Shown one piece after another: positions 16,202 through 25,342 of a DNA stretch of 46,563 bases (its first letter is position 1; each line of letters starts with the position of its first letter). Both the position numbers and the translations under genes were made by a program. Source of the stretch: an uncultured bacterium (GTDB lineage: Bacteria > Actinomycetota > Coriobacteriia > Coriobacteriales > Coriobacteriaceae); NCBI GenBank assembly GCA_905214615.1, contig CAJMMX010000008.1, positions 1 through 46,563 on the forward strand, written 5' to 3'. The notes under the pieces are model-generated. The model had not been told where the DNA came from. It made no database searches and saw only the letters and a program-made list of their open reading frames with translations.

Positions 16202-17041
16202 CTAGGACTCCTGCGGTAAGCGCTTCTTGCCCTTGCGGGCGCGGTTTCTAAAGTTCTCGACGGCTTCTTCCATGCCCAGAGGCACATAGGTGAGCTCATC
16301 GAGGTTATCGGGCAGGTAGCAGGCAAGACTTTGCTCCTGCATGTGACCCGCCGTGAGCACATCGTCACTGGGATGTGCGCCGGGTGTGGCGCAAATGCCA
16401 TAGACGACGGCACCCATCTCGCGCGTGCGGCGCTCGTATTCGGTCTCGGGGTGCTCGGGATGGTCGCGGCGGACGTCGTCGCTTACCCAAAGCGTGTCGT
16501 AGCCTGCCGCAGCAAACTGCCCCAAGGCGTAGTCGCGCAATGGCTTACTGTCGGTTCGCAGTGTGACGGTGGCGCCGGCTGAAAAGAGCGGACGGTACAG
16601 CATTAGGTGGTCGACATGGACGAGTCGCTTTTTGGCGTACTTGGCCTTGGGCTGCGGCGTGGGAAAGTTGATGGTGATGGCATCGAGCTCGCCTGCGGCA
16701 AATAGCTGCGACAGCGATGCGGCACCTCGGGGCAGGACGAGTGCGTTGGACAGCCCCTGCTCGCAGATTTTCTGTGCGGCATAGGCGATGCAGATGGGCT
16801 CCTGGTCCATACCGATAAAGAGCGTGTCGGGCTCGTGGGCCGCGCGCTCTACAAGGTACGTTCCCTTGCCACAGCCAAGGTCCAGGTGAAGGTGTTCGAA
16901 AGGCTTGCTGCCTGCGGGCGCACAGGCCTTGCGCCAATCTCCGGCATAGGCCTCGGGGTTCGTCTCAATCGCATCGGCATAGCGCTCCAAGCGCTCCTCG
17001 AGCACAAAGTTCTTAGGGGTGCGAGCGTGGACGGCTCCCAT
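16202..17041 (-). CDS. trmB: TrmB, tRNA (guanine-N7)-methyltransferase
   Basis: SAM-dependent enzyme that makes m7G at tRNA position 46. Residues 53-60 (LDLGCGKG) form the SAM-binding motif. The family signature that normally reads FPDPWPK is here INFPTPQPKAKYAKKRL, a recognisable but divergent version, and TDSKPL and TEYERR follow. At 279 residues it is slightly longer than most TrmB proteins, with a basic C-terminal tail. The ATG has AAGGAG at good distance. It lies 112 bases behind the Trm9-like gene on the same strand. Confidence 0.85.
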   Translation of the reverse strand: MGAVHARTPKNFVLEERLERYADAIETNPEAYAGDWRKACAPAGSKPFEHLHLDLGCGKGTYLVERAAHEPDTLFIGMDQEPICIAYAAQKICEQGLSNALVLPRGAASLSQLFAAGELDAITINFPTPQPKAKYAKKRLVHVDHLMLYRPLFSAGATVTLRTDSKPLRDYALGQFAAAGYDTLWVSDDVRRDHPEHPETEYERRTREMGAVVYGICATPGAHPSDDVLTAGHMQEQSLACYLPDNLDELTYVPLGMEEAVENFRNRARKGKKRLPQES

Positions 17042-17153
17042 GAGGCTCCTTGGTCATAAGTATGGAACGCATGGCTGCGCGTTCCGGCGATGGGTTAGAA
17101 GGGGGCGATTTGCCCGAACGCTGCGGTGCGGCTCGGCGGCGAGTCGTCGGTGC

Positions 17154-18026
17154 CTACAGACGCTTGAGAATCACATAGCGGTTGAGCTCGCCGCTGCGAC
17201 CGTCGGCGTGGAAACGCTCGAGCTCGCGTACGGGAACCTCGCCGCTCTTGTAGAACGTACGGACGCCGCGCACCAAGTCGGTGATCTGCTGATCGTCAAA
17301 GTGATGGCAATAGCGGTAGGCGTGGCGGTCGTTTTGCCAGCCAATGAGGTGGTCGCCGGCTTCAAACTGCGCGGAATCGTAACCCTCAAACGGCGGGGTG
17401 AGCTCGGCGCGGGCTTCGGCTCGAACGGCCTTGCGCGCCATGCGCTCGTCATTCATAAACTCCCAAAAGCTGATGGCGATGATGCCGCCCGGGTGCGTCT
17501 GGCGCACCAGGGCGTCGAGCACGCGTACGCGGTACTCGCATGACGGCACGTGGTGCATAAAGCCAAAGCAGACCGAGATGTCGGCGAGCGGGGCGTTGAA
17601 AAGCACGTCGGGTGTCTCGGCGGGGTTGAGCTTCATGAGGGCGTCGAGCACGTCGAGTTCCTGGAAGTGCAGGTTGGGAATGCGCAGGGCGTGGCCGTGG
17701 GCGTCTATTGCCAGATCTTGGCACGAGTCGACACCATAGAACTCAAACGGGCAGCTGGCATCTGCCGAGGGGTTTGCGCCGTCGACGCCCTTGGCGGCAA
17801 GTGCCCCGCCGGCGGCAAAGTTCTCGAATCGCATATTGCCGCAGGCAAGGTCGAAGACGCGGACGGGATGCTCGATCGTGGCCACATCGAGCTGATCAAG
17901 CGCGATGTCCATGGTGCGCACCCAGCCGGGCCACGGGGCCTGGCGCGTATCGGAAAAGGAAGCGGAGTGCTCGCGATAGAACGTATTGTTGAGCTGGATG
18001 AGCGATGATGCGAAATCGCGGTTCAC
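17154..18026 (-). CDS. Trm9/ALKBH8-like SAM-dependent methyltransferase
   Basis: Class I methyltransferase of 290 residues. Its N-terminus NNTFYREH...FSDTRQAPWPGW closely follows the Trm9/ALKBH8 opening (YNEIAPHFSQTRYKPWP in yeast). SAM motif I is VFDLACGN (57-64), then FGFMHHVPS and a late YRYCHHF that parallels YRYYHLY of Trm9. Those enzymes methylate 5-carboxymethyluridine at the tRNA wobble position. The start is a GTG because GGAGGGAG lies 9 bases before it; upstream in-frame ATGs have none and add a non-family extension. An Elp3 gene, which would make the substrate nucleoside, lies 2 kb away. A generic methyltransferase of other target remains possible. Confidence 0.75.
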   Translation of the reverse strand: MNRDFASSLIQLNNTFYREHSASFSDTRQAPWPGWVRTMDIALDQLDVATIEHPVRVFDLACGNMRFENFAAGGALAAKGVDGANPSADASCPFEFYGVDSCQDLAIDAHGHALRIPNLHFQELDVLDALMKLNPAETPDVLFNAPLADISVCFGFMHHVPSCEYRVRVLDALVRQTHPGGIIAISFWEFMNDERMARKAVRAEARAELTPPFEGYDSAQFEAGDHLIGWQNDRHAYRYCHHFDDQQITDLVRGVRTFYKSGEVPVRELERFHADGRSGELNRYVILKRL

Positions 18027-18072
18027 GGCGCGGAACTCCCTCCGTTGGCGGTGCGGAATAAACAGTACGACC

Positions 18073-18102
18073 ATACTACCGTTAACGCCGCAACGGGGAC
18101 AA
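18073..18102 (-). promoter_or_regulatory. Candidate promoter of the Trm9-like gene
   Basis: On the minus strand TTGTCC (18097-18102) and TAGTAT (18073-18078) are 18 bases apart, giving a leader of about 40 bases before the GTG start. It lies in the 267-base divergent region shared with the XRE regulator gene, for which no convincing promoter was found. Confidence 0.4.
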
Positions 18103-18293
18103 CCGAGCTGCGGGTCATTGCTTTGTTTGGACACATTTCCGCAGCTCATATGCGCCCGCAACCTCCGGTTGTCAAAAATCTCACTAGAATAGGTGGCATG
18201 CTTTTGGCGGTGGCGGATAGATTTTTAACTGTGCAAGGCGCCTTAAGAACAAAAACGGTCCGGCGGCACGGCTGGCATCGCATAGGAGGAACC

Positions 18294-19010
18294 ATGAATG
18301 TAGAAACTGCTCAGCGGCTCGCCGACCTTCGCCGCAGCAAGGGCTTTAGCCAAGAAGGATTGGCGCGAAAGCTGGGACTGTCGCGCCAGGCGGTCAGTAA
18401 ATGGGAGCGCGCGGAGAGCTCGCCTGATACCGAGAACCTGATCTCGCTTGCCAAGCTCTATGGTGTGAGTCTGGACGAGCTACTCAATCCGAGCGACGAG
18501 ATCGAGGACGATATCGAGTTTGAGAACGAGGACCGTGCTCGCCAGCGCGAGGCCGAGGCGGCCGAGCGCGCCCGTACCCACGAGGCGGCAGCGCGCGCTA
18601 CCGAGGCGGCAACACAGGCGAGTGATGCTGCGGCCAAGGCGGCGCAAGCTGCAAGTTGGAGCGCACAGGCGGCTAACGCCGCGACGGCGCAAGCGACGAG
18701 CGCTGGCGCGGTCAATCCGACTCCAGTGAAAGGTCCGTTCCAGTCGTTTCCGTATTGGGCCGTGTGCTGGCTGCTGTTCTTTTTACTGATGTTCCTGTTT
18801 GGTGGTGCCCCCTTTGCCGCACTGATCTTCTTTACGATCCCCATCTATCACTGGGTGGCGCGTGCGCTCGACGGCGATTGGGCGCGCGGGAATATTCAGG
18901 TTGGTCCGGCGCCGGTGGCATCCAGGGCTCAGGATGATTCCCCTGCGGTTGATACCGACGTGGCTACCGCGACCCCCGTTGATCCGAGCGCCAAAGAAGG
19001 TGATGAATAA
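18294..19010 (+). CDS. XRE-family regulator with C-terminal membrane segments
   Basis: A helix-turn-helix domain of the Cro/CI type occupies about residues 5-62 (SQEGLARKLGLSRQAVSKWE). It is followed by a highly alanine-rich, probably coiled stretch (about 75-135), a hydrophobic region with one or two membrane spans (about 150-185) and an acidic tail. Such membrane-tethered XRE proteins are common in Gram-positives. The 238-residue start follows AGGAGG. Its stop overlaps the start of the DUF4097 gene by one base (TAATG), so the two are translationally coupled, and the regulator probably senses envelope state with its partner. Confidence 0.85.
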   Translation: MNVETAQRLADLRRSKGFSQEGLARKLGLSRQAVSKWERAESSPDTENLISLAKLYGVSLDELLNPSDEIEDDIEFENEDRARQREAEAAERARTHEAAARATEAATQASDAAAKAAQAASWSAQAANAATAQATSAGAVNPTPVKGPFQSFPYWAVCWLLFFLLMFLFGGAPFAALIFFTIPIYHWVARALDGDWARGNIQVGPAPVASRAQDDSPAVDTDVATATPVDPSAKEGDE

Positions 19011-19906
19011 TGAAACTCTCGCATGAATCGAAGGTGCGTCTGGGCGTTGGCATCGGAGCGTTTGTGCTTATTGTTGGGCTTGTCTTTGGCGCTTCGCGGA
19101 CATGGATTCATTTTGATGGTCCGTGGGATCTCGGCACTATTGCATCCGGCTTGTCCGGTAGGGACGATGCGGTTGACGCCGATGTTTTGAACGATGGCGG
19201 TAAGTATTCCGCTCAGCCTCAGCAGCTTTCGAGCACGACTTTTGATGCCGATGAGTTCCGCTACCTCGATTTCGATATCAATGCGGCTTCGGTGGACGTC
19301 AAGGTTGTTGATGGCAACAAGGCTCGCGTTATCGAGCGGGGGCGCGTTGCCGAGGGTATGGATGCCTCCAAGGCCGCGACGCAAAACATCGCATCCGTCG
19401 AGGACTCGACGCTCAAGGTTTCCCAGTTTGGAAGTGACGACGGTAAGGCAATCGATCGCTCAGTTACGGTCGAGCTGCCGCGCCGTGTTGCCGAACATCT
19501 GAAGGGAGTCAACGCGCACGTGGGCTCGGGCGATCTGCAGATTGCCGGTGTCATCTGTGATGGTTTCGACCTTTTCCTGGGTGCGGGAGATGTAGAGTTT
19601 ACGGGCAGCGTGACTGATGCGCTCAGCGCTGAGGTCGGTTCGGGCGATGTGACGTTCGAGCTTTACCAGGCCCCCGCGAAGTCGATGGACGTGAGTGTGG
19701 GCTCGGGCGATGTGGAGATGACGGTTCCGAACTCGACGGGCTTTAAGGCGAGCCTCACCTTGGGCAGCGGCGACTTCGAGAGCGATTTCCTTCCGCTTGA
19801 CTACGACGGCGAGACCATTTTGAATCTTGAATTCGATAACGGCGATAAGTCTGCTACGTATCGTTTTGAGGTCGGTTCGGGCGACATGTCGTTTGATCCG
19901 GAGTGA
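19010..19906 (+). CDS. DUF4097 membrane-anchored beta-repeat protein
   Basis: One N-terminal membrane segment (about 10-28) is followed by an extracytoplasmic domain of 270 residues. The second half carries six spaced repeats of the form VGSGDV (GSGDLQI, GAGDVEF, GSGDVTF, GSGDVEM, GSGDFES, GSGDMSF), characteristic of the DUF4097 putative-adhesin fold, a right-handed beta structure. Function is not established for the family; members often pair with regulators or phage-shock-like proteins, and here the partner is an XRE membrane regulator upstream with overlapping codons. A weak hairpin follows. Confidence 0.82.
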   Translation: MKLSHESKVRLGVGIGAFVLIVGLVFGASRTWIHFDGPWDLGTIASGLSGRDDAVDADVLNDGGKYSAQPQQLSSTTFDADEFRYLDFDINAASVDVKVVDGNKARVIERGRVAEGMDASKAATQNIASVEDSTLKVSQFGSDDGKAIDRSVTVELPRRVAEHLKGVNAHVGSGDLQIAGVICDGFDLFLGAGDVEFTGSVTDALSAEVGSGDVTFELYQAPAKSMDVSVGSGDVEMTVPNSTGFKASLTLGSGDFESDFLPLDYDGETILNLEFDNGDKSATYRFEVGSGDMSFDPE

Positions 19907-19950
19907 CATGCGGTTTTCGGAGATCGGTGCATATAGGCATGCTCTTTGAT

Positions 19951-19974
19951 GGAGCCGGGGCCGTGACGGGCTCC
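19951..19974 (+). terminator. Weak hairpin after the DUF4097 gene
   Basis: GGAGCC (19951-19956) pairs with GGCTCC (19969-19974) with a 12-base loop, followed by a pyrimidine-rich but not T-only run. A modest terminator candidate. Confidence 0.4.
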
Positions 19975-19988
19975 GGCGCCTTTGCCTT

Positions 19989-19994
19989 TACAAT
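19989..19994 (+). promoter_or_regulatory. -10 box of elp3, suggesting a leaderless transcript
   Basis: TACAAT ends only 6 bases before the elp3 ATG, so transcription from it would begin at or beside the start codon. The -35 region is not well conserved (GTGACG with a 20-base spacer). GGGGG just before the ATG could otherwise act as a ribosome site on a longer transcript. Confidence 0.35.
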
Positions 19995-20000
19995 GGGGGC

Positions 20001-21908
20001 ATGGAACAGATTATTTTGAACATACTCGAGGCTCTGCGTCGCGGTGAGACCGTGGACGACAAGGCGCTCGTCAAGTTGATACATGCCGAGGCGCGCCGCG
20101 AGGGTGCCGACAAACGCGATTTGGCCAAGCGCCGTCTGCTGCCGTTCTACCAGCGGGTGAAGCGTGAGGAGCCGGCTCGTTGGGCTGGGTGGAATGTCGA
20201 TGCCGAGCTGGAACGTCGACTGCTGCAGGTGCTGCGTATGAAGCCGCGCCGAACGGCCTCGGGCGTGGCGACCATTACCGTCATTACCAAGCCGTGGCCC
20301 TGTTCGGGCGATTGCCTGTTTTGCCCCAACGACCTGCGCATGCCCAAGAGCTATCTGCGCGCCGAGCCGGCATGCGCCCGTGCGGAGCAAAACTGCTTCG
20401 ACCCGTATTTGCAGGTGAGCGCTCGTTTGACCGCGCTTTCGCAGATGGGGCATGCGACCGATAAGATCGAGCTCATTGTGCTCGGTGGTACCTGGAGCGA
20501 CTATCCGCAGGGGTATCAGGCATGGTTTATGTCGGAGCTCTTCCGTGCGCTCAATGAAGACGCCGTGGCGGGCGTGGCGGCTAACCCCATGCTGGCACGT
20601 CCGGGCATCAGCCGTGCCGAGGCGGGGCGCCTGCTCGATGACGCTCCCGCCGATGCCCTGCCGCCTGTGGTAGCAGAGCGCCGCGAGCGCTATCGGGCCG
20701 CCGGCATTGCGACAGATGAGGCCGAGCTTGCTGCCGGCGTTGCTGACGAGCAGGGGCGTGTGGATGCTGCCGTGGGCGGCTATAACCGTGCGGTGCGTCG
20801 TCTGTACGGCCCCGGTACGCCGTGGGGCGAGGTCACCGAGTGGCAGACGGCAACGATGGAGGAGCTTGAGCAACAGCAGCGCATCAACGAGACGGCGAAG
20901 CATCGCGTGGTGGGACTCGTTATCGAGACGCGCCCCGATGCCGTAACGCCGCAGGCCCTCACGCTTGTCCGCCGTCTGGGCTGCACCAAGATTCAGATGG
21001 GTATCCAGAGCCTCGACCAGCATTTGCTCGATATCAACGAGCGTCGCATTTCGGTGGCGCAGATCGAGCGGGCGTTTTCGCTTGCGCGCCTATTTGGCTT
21101 TAAGATTCACGCGCACTTTATGCTCAATTTGTTGGGCGCCACGCCCGAGGGGGACAAGCGCGACTACGAGCGCTTTATGACCGAGGGGGCCTTTATGCCC
21201 GACGAGGTCAAAGTCTACCCATGTGCGCTCATCGAGGGCTCGCGCCTGGTGGGCTGCTACGAGCGCGGCGAGTGGCGCCCCTATACCGAGGAAGAACTGC
21301 TCGATGTGCTGGCCGATGACATCGTGGTGACGCCGGCATTCTGCCGCATCAGCCGCATGATTCGCGACTTTAGTTCCGATGACATCATGGTGGGCAACAA
21401 GAAGCCCAACCTGCGTCAGCTCGTCGAGAACCGCCTGGCTGCTCGGGGTGACGGTGCGACGGTGCGTGAGATTCGCTATCGCGAGATCAGCACGGCGGGT
21501 GCCGACTTGGATGAGCTATCTCTTGATGAGGAAGTAGCGTACGAGACGCCGGTGACTTACGAGCGCTTTTTGCAGTGGGTGACGCCGCGGGGCAAGATCG
21601 CGGGCTTTTTGCGGTTGTCGCTGCCCGATCGCGCTTTTGTTGCCGCACATGCGGACGAGCTGCCGACGATGCCGGACGAGGCGATGATTCGTGAGGTGCA
21701 CGTGTATGGCATGGCGGCGCGCGTGGGCGATCAGGGCCAGGCAGCGCAGCACCATGGATTGGGACGTTTGCTCGTGGAGCGTGCGTGCCAGATAGCTCGG
21801 GACGCTGGCTATACGTACATCAACGTGATCAGCGCGATCGGTACGCGCGAGTACTATCGCCATCTTGGATTTTATGACCATGGCCTTTATCTGCAAAAGG
21901 AGCTCTAG
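20001..21908 (+). CDS. elp3: Elp3-family radical SAM/GNAT tRNA uridine-34 modifying enzyme
   Basis: A 635-residue bacterial Elp3 homologue. The radical SAM cluster ligands are C101, C105 and C108 in CSGDCLFCPND, spaced CX3CX2C rather than the CX9CX2C of eukaryotic Elp3. Next come the barrel motifs ETRPD and GCTKIQMGIQS, and a C-terminal GNAT domain containing GLGRLL and the Elp3-like REYYRHLGF. In eukaryotes and archaea Elp3 starts synthesis of 5-carboxymethyl-type wobble uridines using acetyl-CoA. About 70 extra residues lie between the early barrel and ETRPD. The next gene starts at the base after the stop codon. Bacterial Elp3 genes are uncommon. Confidence 0.88.
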   Translation: MEQIILNILEALRRGETVDDKALVKLIHAEARREGADKRDLAKRRLLPFYQRVKREEPARWAGWNVDAELERRLLQVLRMKPRRTASGVATITVITKPWPCSGDCLFCPNDLRMPKSYLRAEPACARAEQNCFDPYLQVSARLTALSQMGHATDKIELIVLGGTWSDYPQGYQAWFMSELFRALNEDAVAGVAANPMLARPGISRAEAGRLLDDAPADALPPVVAERRERYRAAGIATDEAELAAGVADEQGRVDAAVGGYNRAVRRLYGPGTPWGEVTEWQTATMEELEQQQRINETAKHRVVGLVIETRPDAVTPQALTLVRRLGCTKIQMGIQSLDQHLLDINERRISVAQIERAFSLARLFGFKIHAHFMLNLLGATPEGDKRDYERFMTEGAFMPDEVKVYPCALIEGSRLVGCYERGEWRPYTEEELLDVLADDIVVTPAFCRISRMIRDFSSDDIMVGNKKPNLRQLVENRLAARGDGATVREIRYREISTAGADLDELSLDEEVAYETPVTYERFLQWVTPRGKIAGFLRLSLPDRAFVAAHADELPTMPDEAMIREVHVYGMAARVGDQGQAAQHHGLGRLLVERACQIARDAGYTYINVISAIGTREYYRHLGFYDHGLYLQKEL

Positions 21909-22787
21909 ATGAACAAGCCGAGTGTTTCTGCCGGCGTCGTTGCCGGCGTTGCTCTGGGAGCCGCGGCGCTTGGTGCGGCCGCTGTCGCTGTTCGTGCTGC
22001 CTGTCTGCAGGTCGCGAGGACCCGCAACGGGTTGGCACGTGTGAAGCGTGTGCACGACGAGAGCGGTGACGAGGTCCGCGTGCTCGTACAGGGCGGCGTC
22101 TACCAAAGCGCGAGCTATGTTGGCGATCGTTGGGCGGAGCCCGTCTTTGCGTACTATCGTGCATTTGACGATGTGTTTGAGGCCGAGGACGCAATGCGTG
22201 ATGCTTACGGGCATGGTATCGACCGTATGCTCATGCTGGGCGGCGGCGGGTTTGCCTATCCCAAGTTTGCGCTGATGTCGCACGAGGGCCTGCGCATGGA
22301 CGTCATCGAGTATGACGGAGAGATAACGCGCTTGGCGCGCCGTTGGTTCTATCTGGATGAACTGGAGCACGCGGTGGGCGATCGCCTGCGGGTGATTACC
22401 GCTGAGGCTCGCTCGTATCTGGGTGTGACGAGCGTGGGCCATCGTCGCTACGACGTGGTCGTGAGCGATTGCTTTGGCGGTGCCGAGCCCGTGCGCGAGC
22501 TGGCGACCGTTGAGGCGCTGCGCCTGGTGCGGGGCAGCCTGAACCCCGGGGGTATCTACGTGGCCAATATCGTGAGCGCAAACGAGGGGAGCGATGTGAC
22601 GTTCCTTCGCGACTGCGCTGCCACGGCACTCGAGGTATTCGTCCACGCCTGGGTGGTCCCATGTGGCGATGCGAAGTTCAGCGGCGAGGAAAACTACCTG
22701 CTCATCGCCAGCGACGGCGACTACGCCTTTGCCGAAGCCGTGCCCTTCGACACCGACTTCCTCGGCACCGTCCTTCACGACAAGTAA
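21909..22787 (+). CDS. Spermidine-synthase-like methyltransferase-fold protein
   Basis: A 292-residue protein with one N-terminal hydrophobic segment (about 8-30) followed by a Rossmann methyltransferase fold like that of spermidine synthase: MLMLGGGGFAYP for nucleotide binding, IEYD, then YDVVVSDCFGG. In true spermidine synthases the last motif reads DSSDP; the second aspartate is glycine here, so aminopropyl transfer is doubtful. It starts immediately after the elp3 stop codon with AAAAGGAG as ribosome site, so expression is tied to elp3. Similar catalytically altered proteins are widespread with unknown roles. Confidence 0.7.
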   Translation: MNKPSVSAGVVAGVALGAAALGAAAVAVRAACLQVARTRNGLARVKRVHDESGDEVRVLVQGGVYQSASYVGDRWAEPVFAYYRAFDDVFEAEDAMRDAYGHGIDRMLMLGGGGFAYPKFALMSHEGLRMDVIEYDGEITRLARRWFYLDELEHAVGDRLRVITAEARSYLGVTSVGHRRYDVVVSDCFGGAEPVRELATVEALRLVRGSLNPGGIYVANIVSANEGSDVTFLRDCAATALEVFVHAWVVPCGDAKFSGEENYLLIASDGDYAFAEAVPFDTDFLGTVLHDK

Positions 22788-22814
22788 GTCTCCCCGTCCC
22801 AAAAAAGACTGGTC

Positions 22815-25259
22815 TTAGGCGTGGTCGCGCCAGCCGTGAACGCGCTGCTTCATGCCCTCTATGTCGAGCACGCCTTCGGCAAAGCCCTTGCGCACGAGCT
22901 CTTCGGGAACAAACTCGTCGTAGCGGTCAAAGTAAGGCACCTCGCCAGGATAGACGAGCTCGATGGGATCGAAGTCCTTTTCGGCCTCGGCGGCGAGCAC
23001 CTCAAAGAACGTCTCCTCGTCGGCCTTCATCTTAAACTGCATAAAGTACGGGCGTGACGGGTCGAGTCCGCGAAGGCCCAGCTCAGCGGCGCATTTGATT
23101 TTAAGCATGCGCTCGAGTGCTAGGAAGGCGTAGCTGCCCAACCAGGGGAAGAGCACCCAGGTGTCGCCACCCAGGTTGATGAGCGGCTTAGTTCCCGCGC
23201 CCGAAATCTCGGCGGTATGACGAGCCTGCGCCAAGCGAGCCCGTGCGTTACCCATAAGGTACGGATATGCTGCGTGCTCAGTGAGCGCTTGGCGCATGCG
23301 CTCGAGCACATGCGTGTTAATGTCGCCGGGGCAGTCGCCAAAGTAGGCCGGCACCCGGCCCTTGACCTGCGTGGCAAAGACAGTGTGGCGCTTCCAGTCC
23401 ACTTCCTCGACAATCCAGCAGTGTCCGGCGATGGCGATGCGCTCACCGGGCGGGGGCGGATTAACGATCGTGCCCAGCTCAGCCGATTCGCTCCGGACGG
23501 TAAACTCCTCGTTTTCCTGGAACACGGCGTAGAACTTAAAGTTGTTGATGATGCGCTCGCCCGCGAGACCCACGATGAGCCCGCCACCTTCGGTGACCTG
23601 GATATGGTCGATCTTAATGAGGTGACGTAGCAGCACACGGTAATCGTCTGCCGAGACACGGTGGAAATAGCTGAGCGTGAGCACGCGCTGGGCAAGTTCG
23701 GCCGGCGTGAGCTCGCCGGTGCTGGCGAGGGTCGACATAGTCTGGTGATAGAGCAGGCTGTAGGGGAGACGATCGAGCTCGGGTGGCTCGACCCACTTTT
23801 CCTCGCGATAGAGTTGTACGAGCGCGATACCCTGCAGGAGCTTCCAGGGAATGGTTTCGGGCATCATCGTGCGCGGCTCGGGCTCTTCCTCGCGCATGAC
23901 AAACCACATCTCGGGCGGAAGATCGCGACGGCCTGTGCGCCCCATGCGCTGCAAAAAGGAGCTGACGGTAAACGGCGCGTCAATCTGGAAGGCGCGCTCC
24001 AGGCGGCCGATATCGATACCGAGCTCCAGCGTAGAGGTGGTGACGGTTGTCTGCGTCTGCTCCTCGTCGCGCATGAGCTCCTCGGCCGTCTCGCGCAGCG
24101 ATGCCGAAAGATTGCCGTGATGGATGAGAAAACGGTCGGGCTCGTGCCGGCTCTCGCAGTAGCTGCGCAGCATGGAGCACACGGCCTCTGCCTCCTCGCG
24201 CGAGTTGGCAAAGACCAGGCATTTGCGGCCGCGCGTATGCTCAAAGATATAGCCCATGCCGGGGTCGGCGTTGTCGGGCGCCGTGTCGGTGGGGTTGAGA
24301 AGCGCCTGCTCGGTCGCTCGTGGGATGTCGACTTCGCCCTCGGGGGCCGAGGAAGTGCGACGGTCTTTGGGAGCGGCCTTGCCCCGCGCCTGCTCACGAC
24401 GTTGATGGTGTTCTTCCTGTGTAAGCTGTCCGCTGTGGCACATGTCTTGTCCGGATGCGGGCAGCGCCGCGGGCGCCGCCGTCTCAATACGCTCGCAAGC
24501 AAGCACCTCGGCTTCTTGTGGACCTGTGCCTACGAATCCTCGTTGCTGAGCCTGGGGGCCCGAGTTGTAGAAGTGCTCCATGGAGATGCGCCACACGCGG
24601 CGCGGTTCCTCAAAGCGGGGGATAACGCAGTCGCGCCCCGTTCCCTGCGAGAGAAAGGCGCCCGTGCGCTCGGGGTCGCCGATGGTGGCCGAAAGGCCAA
24701 TGCGGCGGGGCTGCACGCCTGCCATGCGCGAGAGGCGCTCGATAAGACAGAGCGTCTGCCCGCCGCGGTCGCCGCGCATGAGCGAATGGACTTCGTCGAT
24801 AACCACATAGCGCAGGTCGCAAAACATGCGCGGGATCGCCATGTGCTTATGGATCAGGAGCGCCTCGAGCGACTCGGGCGTAATCTGTAGGATGCCGCTC
24901 GGTTTTTTGATGAGTTTGGCCTTGTGTGATTGCGAGACATCGCCATGCCAGTGCCAGACGGGGATATCGGCTTCTTCGCACAGGTCGTTGAGGCGGACGA
25001 ATTGGTCGTTGATGAGCGCCTTGAGGGGGCCAATGTAGAGGGCGCCCACGCTTGCGGGCGGGTTCTCCCAAAACTCGGTCAGGATAGGAAAGAAGGCTGC
25101 CTCGGTTTTGCCGGAAGCCGTGGATGCCGTCAGGAGCACATTATCTTGCGTGTTAAAGATGGCATCAGCTGCTGCAACCTGGATGGAGCGTAGGCTCTCC
25201 CAATCGTGGGAGTAGATGAAGTCTTGGATAAACGGGGCGTAGCGGTCAAAGGCGTTCAC
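22815..25259 (-). CDS. sngC: Lhr-like DEAD/DEAH helicase, probable SngC of a Shango system
   Basis: An 814-residue superfamily 2 helicase. Motif I is TASTASGKT (about 43-51), motif II DEVH (155-158), motif III LSATIGD, and motif VI lies in QRMGRTGRR. A 100-residue charged insertion divides the two RecA lobes, and a long C-terminal region follows, as in the Lhr-like BrxHI helicases. The start is a GTG preceded by AAAGGAGG. It is the last gene of a three-gene operon with a DUF2791 ATPase and a TerB-domain protein, the composition described for Shango phage defence (SngA TerB, SngB ATPase, SngC helicase). Confidence 0.8.
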   Translation of the reverse strand: MNAFDRYAPFIQDFIYSHDWESLRSIQVAAADAIFNTQDNVLLTASTASGKTEAAFFPILTEFWENPPASVGALYIGPLKALINDQFVRLNDLCEEADIPVWHWHGDVSQSHKAKLIKKPSGILQITPESLEALLIHKHMAIPRMFCDLRYVVIDEVHSLMRGDRGGQTLCLIERLSRMAGVQPRRIGLSATIGDPERTGAFLSQGTGRDCVIPRFEEPRRVWRISMEHFYNSGPQAQQRGFVGTGPQEAEVLACERIETAAPAALPASGQDMCHSGQLTQEEHHQRREQARGKAAPKDRRTSSAPEGEVDIPRATEQALLNPTDTAPDNADPGMGYIFEHTRGRKCLVFANSREEAEAVCSMLRSYCESRHEPDRFLIHHGNLSASLRETAEELMRDEEQTQTTVTTSTLELGIDIGRLERAFQIDAPFTVSSFLQRMGRTGRRDLPPEMWFVMREEEPEPRTMMPETIPWKLLQGIALVQLYREEKWVEPPELDRLPYSLLYHQTMSTLASTGELTPAELAQRVLTLSYFHRVSADDYRVLLRHLIKIDHIQVTEGGGLIVGLAGERIINNFKFYAVFQENEEFTVRSESAELGTIVNPPPPGERIAIAGHCWIVEEVDWKRHTVFATQVKGRVPAYFGDCPGDINTHVLERMRQALTEHAAYPYLMGNARARLAQARHTAEISGAGTKPLINLGGDTWVLFPWLGSYAFLALERMLKIKCAAELGLRGLDPSRPYFMQFKMKADEETFFEVLAAEAEKDFDPIELVYPGEVPYFDRYDEFVPEELVRKGFAEGVLDIEGMKQRVHGWRDHA

Positions 25260-25342
25260 GGGGCCTCCTTTCAAAAGCGAATCTCTCAACGCGGCGGGCA
25301 GTGGCTTGCTGCATTGCTGCTTCAACGTTTGCCCAGATAGAG

